A stretch of DNA of 64,000 nucleotides. It comes from Nymphaea colorata (Eukaryota > Streptophyta > Magnoliopsida > Nymphaeales > Nymphaeaceae). A program made the translations under genes and the position numbers. The notes beneath the pieces are model-generated. The model made no database searches. It saw only the letters and a list, made by a program, of their open reading frames with translations, and was not told the origin of the DNA. The DNA lies in NCBI RefSeq assembly GCF_008831285.2, contig NC_045146.1, forward strand, positions 19,299,289 through 19,363,288, written 5' to 3'. Shown here one piece after another: positions 12,401-24,400 of this stretch (positions are counted from its first letter, which is position 1; the number at the start of each line of letters is the position of its first letter).

Positions 12401-15400
12401 ACAAAAATAACATAAATAGCTTAGACATAATAGGAGCGGGTCCCGATTCATCCAAATGCAGTAATTCAAACTTTCAAAGGGTGCTTTTGCAACAAAACAA
12501 GAGACAACAGTCCCTTATTTATAGTACAATGAAAGGAAGAGAGGAAGAAGGAGTTGGCTGTTGGGCCAGCTCCAATGGCTAGAAATCTAGCCATTGGAAG
12601 CTGGTCCAACAGCTAGTTCCCTTTTACAAACAATAAAAAAAATAAAAACAGAAAAAGAAGCATATAAAATACATAAACACCTATGCATACATATGTATTT
12701 ATATATACAAATCATACATGAAACTAGATGTATGATAGTACATATGAAATATATATATGTATACTTACTTGATGTCTAGACCTTAAATTTAACAAAATCA
12801 TGTCAAGTTATTTTCGTCATTTTTTCGATTTTTTTTTTAACTTTTAAGCAAAAAAAAGGACAAGGGCACCATCGCCCTCTTTCTCTCCTCCCCGTGCGTC
12901 CCTCTTTCTCTCCTTCCCAGTGTGTCCCTCATTCTTTCCACAGAGATTGAAGATTTTTGGCGACTGAAATCTTCGAGTGGGTCAAACGACGGCCTGCGGC
13001 GACATCTGAAGGGTCTTTGAGTAGAATGGGAGTTTCTCAGCCTCAATTCTAGCAGTTTCTCAGCCTTCTTACTGGCTGTTTCTCAGCCTTATTTTGGCAG
13101 CCTTATTTCCGATGAAATGGCAATGTCTCAGCTGTATTTCTGGTGGTTACTCTGCAGCGGTTTATATGTCTGTTGTTTGATTTCTGCCATCCTCACTTTT
13201 CAGCCTTATTACATTTTGCTGTATTCCCATGTTCTGCTTCAGCTGTATCACCGATTCAACTAACGACTCATGGCAATGGGTGCTTCTAATTTTCTGTTTT
13301 ATGTTTAAATCAGTTCACATTATTAACTTATTAACTTAAATGTACTGTTTTTGGCATTTGCTGTTTCTCCCAGTTTATATTTGCTGTTTTTCTGTATCTT
13401 GTTTTTACTTGTTTAGCATGACTTTTAGTTTCATTTTATCAACTTATATTTGCTGTTTTACTTCCCATTTATATTTTGTTATTTTTCCGTGTCCTGTTTT
13501 GGCTTATTAAGCATGACTTTTTCAACTTTCATGTGTATATAGTTACATATTTGCTTTTATAATAATCATAGTAAGAATAATAAATACCATCGCCGCACTG
13601 CTCGGGCACCTGCACCCGGCACCTATGTGACATACTGAATAATCAAACACGTTTATATATATATATATATAAAGCAAAAAGAAAAAAAAAAACGAAGATA
13701 AAGGAAAAAGATTAATGATATTTTAAAAAAGAATGCCAAAATGAAACGATCCTTTTATCATGTTTCTTCCCATTTTTTCAAAGGAAAATGTTTTATTTTT
13801 TTTATGTTATTTTAATATTTTAATAATTTATTTTGCATCTTGTTCAACATTTTTAATAAACTTAGCAGAAAACTCAAAACCATTATTTTTTTCTATAGTT
13901 CTGATATTCTTTAATTTGTTTTTATAGTCTTTAAATTTTTGAATTTCCAAGATTCTCCTGAAAAGAAGCAAATTTCCTGTTTAGAACCCGAGAAAAACCT
14001 TACAGATAAATCCTAAGAACTATACCTCAGATGTTATATGTATATAACTGTCATTCAAAAAGCAAGAAAAAAAAAATATATATCAAGCATTCATCAATAT
14101 AAAAATATACGAACCATTGAACTTGCTGCAACACTTCTAGTGTAAGATAACCTACTCTCAAACCAATCAGCAGGTTGCGAGAAGCGCTCAAGGAAGAAGA
14201 AATGAAGAACAGGCCTGCTCATTTCAAAACAATAGAAAATAAACATCCACCACAAATAAAAAAATCTTCGGAGTTCAGATACGGCCAACACAAGCCAAAA
14301 CATGATGGCACCTGAAATTTTCACAGACCCTCTGAAAAGCCTTGCGCTTGTCTTTCTCCTACAATTCAACCATGCAAATTAGAAATTCCTTTTCCAGCCC
14401 AATGAGCAAAGCTTGTAAGTTTAATTGGAGAGTGCAAATTGTGCAACAAAAACAACAGAAAGAAAAGTAAGTTAGTGAACAAATATTAAAAAATGCACCG
14501 CACAGTTTGAGGAATTATGACAATGAAGATGAAATTTTTTACCGGGAAGGCCGAAACAGCATGAGCAGGGATGTGTAGGTTAAGCTTCCAAACAACCCAG
14601 CAGTTTGATTTAAAAAATGTAACGTTCAGGACTATACTAAAGATTAACCTATTGAGAAGTCAACCTAAGCCATAAAAGTCACTGACATAAAAAAACTTTC
14701 ATCCACACAGTTACATGGGAAAAAAATAAAAATTTCCTCAATAAGATGCTAATAATTCTAAAAAAAGAATAACAAGAAGAAAACAGAGGTAAAGGTGATA
14801 ACTGAAAAATGAGAATGATAAGCGAACTACAGAAATACGCTTTCAGGAACTAATTGAAAAAATCTAACAGCCTGGGACATATTTGACAATCACATCCTTT
14901 GATGCAATGTAAAAACAAAGACCACATTTTTTGCCAACTTTTCTTCCTTGAATGCAAAATCCACTAGCATTCAGCAAGAAACTTACATTCGTCATGTGCT
15001 CCCTGCATTGAAGAAATGACCAGTCACCCTTCCCATAGCGTCCATGTGCCCCTCCAGTTTTCATGCTAAAATATAAAAAAGATTATCCTTTTTCAGTTAA
15101 TCCTTTCAAATAATAAATTTCTGGTACATAGACAACTATGTTGCAATGGCAGACCCACCTTCCCAAAAGATATTCACCGAGAGGAACTGTGCCATTAACC
15201 CATTCAAGCACGCCAGCACTGGGGGTAAATGGAACAACCTGGTGGCCAACGGCCGAAAAGAAGGATGTCAAAAATGAAAAAAAGAAAGAGAAAAACTGTA
15301 GTTTACTGACTGGTAATGCTCTATGTATGGTCAACATTATTTAAACCTGCCTTTTATAGAGATTAGATAGAACCTGAAGTTGACATTCAAAATGGAAGCA

Positions 15401-18400
15401 CATCATTCATCAAGATATAAGACGAGCTTCAATGAGTGAAGCTGCTAATCAAATTTAAAGGGTTATCATTTTACAGGTAAAATTTGTTAACAAACTTGCC
15501 TATAGTCTACATGTGCTTTAATTCATCTTGAAAGAAAAGAGAGCCAACACCTCAACTGACCTAGCAAAATCACATATTACATAAAAAAAGCATTCCACGG
15601 CTGTCACCTCACATGCTGATGGCTAGTTTGAAAATATACCTATGTAAACCAGGACATAAAATGATAAACAAGCAATAAAGGCATACAGCCTTAGAGAAAA
15701 GAAAACAGACTAGAGCCCTGACAGGCTGACTCCATTGAAAGAACTAAAAATGTATTAAAGGGAAGGGAAGGGATAGAAAACTGGCACAAGGCCTCATTAC
15801 AGAGTGGTGCTTGGTTTCTTTTTTATAGACAAGAGTAAGAAGAAGAAGAGAGAGCCAGCTCCAACAGGTAGACAACTATCAATTGGTACTAACCAATAGC
15901 TAGCTCAGATAAGCAGAGCAGCGTCAGAAAAAAAGAAATAAAAAGCAAATAAAAGATAGACAAAAATGTTAACAAAAATTACAAAAAGAACACACACACA
16001 CACACACATGCAAATCATATATTTAACAATTAACAAACTCATATGTGAAAATGACGTATATGCATAAAGATTGAAGCATATGACAGTTTTATACATATAC
16101 ATGTGAGTACTTCCATAAAGTTTAACCGCCTCCCCTGCTGATGTCAAAACATCAACGAATGACAATATAAGGGTATTCTGAAATTCGCATTAAAAAGCCT
16201 CTTAAAGATAGATATCAAGTAATCTGTTACTCCAAGAGGGAGATTAATCTATCAAGTACTTTGAGGTCTTCTCATGAAAATCTGATTGTGTTTCCAAGTT
16301 CAATGTGGATTCTGGAGCTACTAGTGCCTGTTCGCATGGGTTTGTACCAGTCCAAGAACCTAACGGGAATTACTACCCTGATTTTTCCGACTTGGGGAGC
16401 ATAGAAAGTTTTTCAGGTGTAGTAGGAAACACAACAATTCAGCTTTTCAGATTATACCTGAAACGGAATGAGAAACAATATTTCTATATTGCACAAACAA
16501 CATTTATGGTGATATGAAGAAGACTAAGCCGATTGATGTACTCCGGTAATGCTAAGAATTTAGGAGACTTCTAGGATAGAAACAAAGCAAGCCTGTGATG
16601 GGAAAAGCTGGGAAATAAAAGCTAGAAGATTAAGAACATCAACATAAAGTTGTTATTGCCTCAAAGTGAAGATGTAATTCATTGTAGTTTGCATGGACAG
16701 AACAAGGACTGATGATCAATATGGCTAGGGTTAAGAAGTTAAATATGAATAGCATTTTTGTTGCCAACAGAAAGATTTTGGCAAAAAATATATACTAGCT
16801 TTTAAGTAATGACCACTATTCCCATTACATTTATTATCTTACTAACCGGTTACATCTAGTTCTATAAATAATGACATGAGTAGTTAGAGTCTTAGATATG
16901 AAATAGCAAATGAAGTTTCTAGACTAACAGTCTTCCAAATGTTGCAATCGCAGTCGGTACAATTTCAAACACAGTTATTATACATTCAATATATTGTGGC
17001 ACTTCAAAACAAACATCTAATAATTTTTAATTAGCAAATGGCATTCAATACATGAAAACATGCTTGAACCATCAACTAGATAAGTATACCTTGTAAGTGC
17101 GTATGCGTAATTTTCTCCTCCAAGTGACATGACGGCTATGCAAAAATGTATTGACTAGACCAAAGAATTGCTCCATGACCTACAAAAATAACCTCTTTAC
17201 AGACCAGGATGAAGATTTTGATGAACATGAATTGAGTGCATAACTATCATCTCAGGATTCTACACATACAAAACCTCCCAACTATTTGGGAAGAGATACA
17301 GATGAGTATTCAGCTGTCCCACGGACAAAAGAAAGGCAGCTGCACCAGCATGACACATCTAGTCAAGGTGAAAACATGGAAGATGGCTTCACACAGCAAA
17401 AATATCAGTCAACACTTCTTGTGCATTTATTGTGCAATTATAGACTCAGCCAACTTTGAGTCCTTGACCGAGTTCAACTGTGTCTTTTTTATATAAACCT
17501 TTTCAATTAGTTGATAATTTTATTATTTGATTAATTTAATATCCTTTTATTTTGTGCATTTTAATTATGGATGTTTATTGTAGTATGTTGGTCATCAATC
17601 TGCTGACTATTCGTCGACAATTTTATTCTATCCTGTGGCTTCAATTTGTACTTCTGTAGGATACTTAGATGATGTAGCCTAAGCCCCAAATAAGCCATCA
17701 GAATTTGTCAAAGGTCTAACCACATAGATGGATGTGGAATATCAAAAGGTGTAAGAACAAAAAATCGAGAAATCCAATGTTAGATCAGACTTTAAGAGGC
17801 AAAAGAGCGAAGACCACTCATCATAAGGTCTGATTTATGTACCAGGTTGACTGCTAACCATATTTTGTGATCTTTGCTTTGATCATATAGTTTTTCACAT
17901 TGTGCATACATCCATATGTTTGAGTTTGTGAAAAGCAATAGGAGAATTCACAAAATAGATAGACCATAAACATACTTGGCTGCAGGATTGACTCCTCTCC
18001 CTCCCCACACACCCCCCCCCCCCACCCCCCACCAAAAAAAAAAAAAAAAAAAAAACCTTGTCTCTCTCACTCTAGACTCCGTCGCTCAGGATGGGTGAGG
18101 CCGACACACATCCCTCGTGCCCAGTGAAACTGGCCATTTAAGTGGGTTTCCAAAAATCTTACAAAGATGGACGTGGAATGCTAGTTTGAACATGAGAAAA
18201 CCAAGATTCATAATTTTAAAACCCTTGTAGAATGTGATTTATGTTGGATTTTAATATTTCTTTTAAAAATAGAATTTAATACATGTACTCCCATTTGTGT
18301 GGTTAAATATGTGAGAGTCAGCTGAAAAATAGGTGAGCCAGCCAGAGAAACCAATCTTAGATCCAAATCTAAGGACTATATTTATAGTCATGTACTCATG

Positions 18401-21400
18401 TCTTTGCACCCAAGTTTTCTGAAATTGCTTTTAACCTGTGTCTAGTGCCCACACCTATACCCTGTGATGTAGATGTTAAGAAGCATCCACTTATGAGATA
18501 TCACAGCAAATAAGAGCATGTCCATCCTCATTGGCATCTTAGGGAAGAACAGAGTCCACAAAGGAAAGAGAACAAGACAAAGAACATGAAAAAGTGAACT
18601 TTCCAACACCCCACATATATACCCATGTGACATAGATGTTAAGAAGCATCTCTCAATGAGATATCACAACAAATAGCAGAGTATCCATCCCCATTGGCAA
18701 GAACCGACGAAAAAAGGGAAACAAGAGAAAGAACACGAAGAAAGTAAAATTTCCATCCTTCAAACTACTATGCATAGCACTGTAAGAAATGACTATTTGC
18801 TTTAAAAGTTAATTTCCAGGGAAAATTTTATAATATTAACAGATAAGGATGCTGGTAACAGTATCCGGAAAACAAAAGTCGCATTAGTAAGAAACTGGTG
18901 AAAAATTGCTAGTATATATAGCAACAGAATTATTCAAACAAGAATAGATGAACCAAAAGCACAAGATGCTGAGGTGATTGAATGAGTGCCTACAATCGGT
19001 AAAGAAGCAGCACAAAATATTCATCACACAACTGGTACACAACCAAGCATAACCTGAGTAGCCATATTCAAATGGAAGAAGTGATTCGCATGAAAAAGAA
19101 AATGGATTCCCTTGTTCTGGTCATGAGTTTCAAAATGATATTAGCATCACATATAGACTATAGTCATATCAATGCAAAGTGCATTGTAAGTTAAACAGGA
19201 TGAAACCATGAAGCATGTTCTAGGACACCTAGACAATTTTGTCAAAATGACAGTGTCCAAGTTATCTCGACTATCACTGAACATAATATACTTAAGGCCC
19301 CAGGGAACAGCTTCAAAATAATCACCTCAGTTTTCAATGTACACTTATATGGTAATGCTTATGGAAAAACTCCAAATAAGATGCCATTGTACAATATGTC
19401 TGAGCAACAGCATGCAAAAGACTTTAAAAGATGAGCAAGATGTTAACTAGATAAGATTCCCTAGGCAAATGGCTGCTCCTGGTTCCAGAAAGGTGTAAGA
19501 CAAAGTAACATATAAAAGATGATTGTAGCTATTTCCTTACAGCATCCTGTCTTAAATCATCATTTCCTGATTTTGCAAGTTGGCGATATAAATGGCCATC
19601 AGATCCTAGGCACTCAACCACTTTTGGAGCATTAATTCCATTCATTATCCTGTATACACAGAAGAACGAGCTTGAACTTGTGACACTGAACCTGACATTT
19701 TCTTCACAGAAAAAGACATGAAATAAGCAACCTTCATATGCAGAGGACCAGAAATGCATACATGATTGAGTCTGCAAAGCCTTTAAAGTATGGAAAAGAC
19801 CCCTCTGGGTATTCACAGCTATGGTCAATTGGAATGGTAGCTGTTACCACAGGAACCTACAAAAGGAGTATGCACATAAATCACCATAGCGGGTAAAACA
19901 ACAGAGTAAAAACAGGAAGTAAAGTAATGAAAAACACATTTTATTATCAAAATCAATAAAAAAAAAATTAAAATTGGAAGGGCCAGACAGTTAGATATAA
20001 GTATCTTCTCATTAAGTACATAAGAAACAAGGACAAACTCACAAGAACGACAGATACTTTTCTACATAAGCAATATGAAAGAAAAACAGGTTTATAAGTG
20101 TTACATAGAGAGGTAGAGAAAAGGGAGAAGAAGAGAACGTGAGGAAGAGTGAGAGAATAGGAAGTAGTCAAGAATATGTCGGCTGCTCTTTTTCCTTTAG
20201 ACTAAATAAGGATTAGGGTTATGTTTAACCCTTTACATAAAGAGTTCAACAAAACTTTAAAAATTCAGAAAACCACCTAATACTAAATTCCAAAATACAA
20301 GAAACTTCAAATCCCAAACCAGCACGTTTCCTCAACACTCCCCTTCAAGCTGGAGCATAGATGTCTATCATGCTCAGCTTGCTACAACATAGGAAGAGCT
20401 TTGGTAAATATATCTACAGGTTGGTCTTTTGAACCAAGTCTCTAATGTAATGGCAATCAACGTCAACATGTTTGATCCGTTCGTGAAAGACCGGATTATT
20501 TGCTATATAAGTAGCCACTTTATTATGACATTGCATTTTTATAGGCAATTCTATCTGAATTCCAAGACCTTCAAGCATGGCTCTCACCCAGGTGATTTCA
20601 GTGGCTGTTTGGGCCATGGCTCGATATTCTGACTCTGTACTAGATCAAACAACAATAGCTTGTTTTTTACTTCTCCAAGAAACTAAGTTATCACCAGCAA
20701 AGATACAGAATCCCGTAGTGGACTTTCTGTCATCAATTGAGCCTGCATAATCTGCATCAGAATAAGCTTCTATCTGAAGTGAAGAGCTTCTTCTAAATAA
20801 TAGACCATATCTGAAGTGAAGCTGACAAGGCATCAATAAATTTGCACATTTGATCTCCCAAATGAGTTGTACTAACAAATTTAGAAAGATGATGAATTGT
20901 GCATTGTCTAATCCCTTTACGCAGGGCAATAGGTAATTCATCAGGAACAAAAGCATCAAAGGAACACTCAGGCATGTCATGTAATTCAGAACTATTTACC
21001 TTCCGAGAGCAAAATGATGCAGGGTCATTAGATGATGGATTCCTTCTTGAATATGTGAGAGGATGATCTTTAAATCGTGGAATGGAGGGATTGAAACAGG
21101 TGGGTGATGATGAAAAAGAGAGGGACTCAAGTGAAATAGGAGGAATTGGAAGTGGAACAAAAAGGGGCATCTCAAACTTTGGATATGAAGGACTTGCAGG
21201 AAAGAATGGAGACGACTGGAGAAAGGTTACATCGGCACTAACAAACTCTCGATTAGATATATGATCTAGGCATCGATACCCTTTTTTATTTTTAGAGTAT
21301 CCCACAAATACACATTTACTTGCTTGCGCAGCTAGTTTATCTCGATTGGGTCCAAGTTTATGTACAAAGCAAGTGCACCCAAATATACGTAGAGGTAAAG

Positions 21401-24400
21401 AAAACAAAGCTCTGTTTGGGTAGAGAATTTGAATTGAAATTTTGTTGTTATGGAAGAGGATGACATTCAATTTATTAGGTAACATGCGGTCAAAATTGCG
21501 TCTCCCCAATATTTGGAAGGCATATGTGAATGAATCGTGATTGTGCGGGCTACATCCAACAAATGGCGATGTTTTCTTTCAACTACACCATTTTGTTGGG
21601 ATGTGTAAGGACAAGTAAAATGTGGCACAATACCATGGGATTTATAAAATTCAAGTAAATGAGTAGATTTGAACTCGAGAGCATTGTCAATGCGAACAAC
21701 CTTTGTAAATCAGTCCCAATCTTGAGAATGCAAATGCTTCAAGAGATACACTCTTGAAGATTCCAAAACCTTCAATAGGTAATGCACAACCAAACCTCAA
21801 ACTTGAGGAGAAGATAAATATATTAATCTCAAGAGAAGAGGACACAAGAGAGGCCTAAAAGCCTTAACAAAACAAGGGACAACAGTCCCTTATTTATAGT
21901 ACAATGAAAGGGAGAGAAGGAGGAGTTGGCTGTTGGGCCAGCTCCAACGACTAGAAATCTAGCCGTTGGAAGCTGGCCCAACAGCTAGTTCCCCTTTACA
22001 AAATAAGAAAAAGTAAAAATAGAAAAAGAAAAGAAATAAAAAGGTACATAAAAAAGAAAAAGAAACAAATAAAATAAAATACATAAACACCTATGCATAC
22101 ATAGATATTCATATATACAAATCATACATGAAACTAGATGTATGACACTATATATGAAATATACATATGTATACTTACATAATGTCAAATCTTTAAATTC
22201 TAACACCCCCCCTCAAACTTACGGTGTGATTGCCGAATGTTTGCCTAGAAGAAACTGAAGTCGTGCTGAAGCAAGTGCCTTGGTGAAGAAATCTCCAAGT
22301 TGATATTCGGAAGGGACAAAGGACATATCGATTGTTCGGCTAAAATATTCTTCTCTCACATAGTGACAATCCATTTCAATATGCTTTGTCCGTTCATGAA
22401 AAGTATGATTGCTAGCAATGTAGATGGCACTTTTATTGTCGCAGCAGAGCTTGGTTGCTTCATTTAAGTCAATTCCAATGTCCTTCAATAAGCTTTTTAA
22501 CCATACAATCTCCATGGTGGTGGTGGCCATGGCACGATACTCTGCTTCAGTTGATGATAGAGATACTTTATTTTGTTTTTTGCACCTCCACGAAATAAGA
22601 GTCACCTAGAAAAACACAAAAACCGGTGGTGGAATGCCTGTTATTAGGATCTCCACCCCAATCAGCATCAGTATAGGCAATCATATTCAAGTTTGATGAG
22701 GAGGATAGAAAAAGTCCTTTAGTGATTGTGTGTTTGACATATCGAACAATCCTCAATGCAGCTCCCATGTGTACAGAAGTGGGTCTTTGTTGAAACTGAC
22801 TTATGACATGTACAACATGTGATATGTCAGGCCTTGTGATGGACAAATATGTGAGAGCTCCAACCAATTGACGAAATGGGGTGGGATTTTCTAGAATTTC
22901 TCCATCATCAATCTTCATCTTTACTCCTAAGGCTTCAAGAGTGTCCACCACCTTGTCATATAGACCATTGTTTAATAGAAGCAATGGCAATAAGAGCTCT
23001 AACAGAGGTCATACGAGCAACAGGGGCGAAAGTTTCTTCGTAACCAATCCCATATTCTTGGGCATATCCTTTGGCAACAAGTCTAGCTTTATACCTTTCA
23101 AGTGATCCATCACTTCTAGTCTTGACTTTGTAAACCCACCTACATCCTATTGTCCTTTTTCCTATAGGAAGAGACACAATGTCCCAAGTTTTATTGTCTT
23201 CAAGGGCTCTAAGTTCATTGTTCATTGCTTCAATCCAATGTGGGTTAGTTTTGGCTTCAAGATATGATGAAGGTTCAACATGAGAGTGAATAGCTAATAA
23301 ACAAGCTCTATGTTTTGGGGAAAAAGACTCCTAGGAGACAAACTTTTGAGGTGGATGAAAAACTCTTTGAGATCTCCTAAGAGTAGGTTGAGACTCTTGG
23401 ATGTTTTGTTGAGACCTTCTCTTATAAACTATAACTTCTCTTGGTGGAGATCTAAAAGGAGTACTCTCAACCTCATTTAGAGCATCATCATGTGAAGAAG
23501 GCAAAACATCATCATCATCATCATTTATCCATAAAAAAGAATAGTCATCTTCATGCTTGGGTTTATTTTCATTAAAGCCATTTTCTTCTTCTAAAAATAT
23601 CACATTTCTTGAAATATACATTTTATCTTTTTCAATATCATAGCATCTATATCCTTTTTGAGTTTTGGAATAGCAAATAAAGACACATTGAATAGCCCTA
23701 GATGAAAGTTTGTCATTTTTGTCATTTAAAATGAAACATTTGCAACCAAAGAGTTTGAATCTTTTATAAATTGACTCCAAATTAAAATGTAATGCTCGTT
23801 GGTTCGGCGGGTCGGGTCAAGCTAGGGTCCAGACCCGGACCTGACCCCCACTCGCGTAAGGGCCCGACGCGAGGTCCTTCTCCCTCGCCTTTCCCCTTCC
23901 TTTTTCGTCGTCGCCTGGAGGTCTCCCGTGACAGCGCAGAGGGAGGAGAGTGGCGGACGGTGTGGGGGTGGCTGGAACGGCGACGGCGACGGCGACGGAG
24001 GTGGCAGCGGCGGCGGCGGCGGCGGCTTGGTAAACCCTCTCTCTCTCGTGCGATTTTTCTTTCTCTGCCACTGATGCCCTTTTTTTTTTGTTTTTCTCTC
24101 TGCCGCACGTCCCCTCTTCTTCTCTCTCGCCACTTTCTTTCCCCTCTTTCCGCTGGTTCTCTACCGCTCGACCCTCCTCTCACTCACCCGCACTCCCCCA
24201 CCTGCTCTTTCTCTCTCTTCTCACCCCACGGCCGTTTTCCCCCTTGACCGAACCCTTCCTCTCTCTGTCTCTCCTCTCTGTCAGCGTCCCTTTTCTCTGG
24301 TTCGTTTTAGTTTTTTTTCTCCTACTGCTACCGTGGGTTAGCAACAGATTTTGTGTTGAACCTTTTGAAGGTATGTTGACTCTTTCCATGGCGTTTTGGG

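Larger units (their letters stand above)
4320..12794 (-). mobile_element. A1: Ty1/copia element, internally deleted, host of element C
   Basis: Minus-strand LTR retrotransposon. The 3' LTR is 4,320-4,812, followed by the polypurine tract region and RNase H (4,826-5,137), RT (5,265-6,283, continuing beyond C) and integrase pieces (11,471-12,480). The gag-protease part and half of the 5' LTR are missing: at 12,480-12,500 integrase text passes directly into LTR text. The RT active site reads YIDN, so a catalytic Asp is lost. Flanks GAACC and AAATC could be a 5-bp duplication with two transitions. Many stops and frameshifts. Confidence 0.88.
4183..13635. mobile_element. CT-1: CTATG-family TIR element, split by A1
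   Basis: The left arm is at 4,183-4,319 and the right arm plus interior at 12,795-13,635, about 980 bp when A1 is ignored. The right end reads ACCTATGTGACATAC. The left end CTCAGCCACATGG is a decayed partner of the CTATGTCACATG end seen in other copies. Flanks TGAATGCT (4,175-4,182) and TGAATAAT (13,636-13,643) match at 6 of 8 positions, a decayed 8-bp duplication. The left arm carries the palindromic words CGAGTCGACACGACTCG. The interior (12,840-13,060) is pyrimidine- then GC-rich. Confidence 0.6.

Noticed and set aside
16305-16517. Seventy-codon frame starting [12 protein letters not shown], like a retroviral protease DSG word
   Set aside because: No protease context (no WxxDSGAS-H pattern or flanking gag), and it lies near the A0 LTR remnant only by chance as far as I can see.
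20010-20045. ATAAGAAACAAGGACAA repeated at 20,020 and 32,354 as a possible long target duplication of B
   Set aside because: The true duplication is ATAAG directly next to the LTRs. The longer match is a local intron repeat about 75 bp away from the left LTR.
23792-24247. GC-rich 151-codon frame and opposing Arg-rich frames
   Set aside because: Low-complexity CT- and CGG-repeat sequence inside the solo-LTR-like insert, with no domain resemblance and overlapping frames on both strands.
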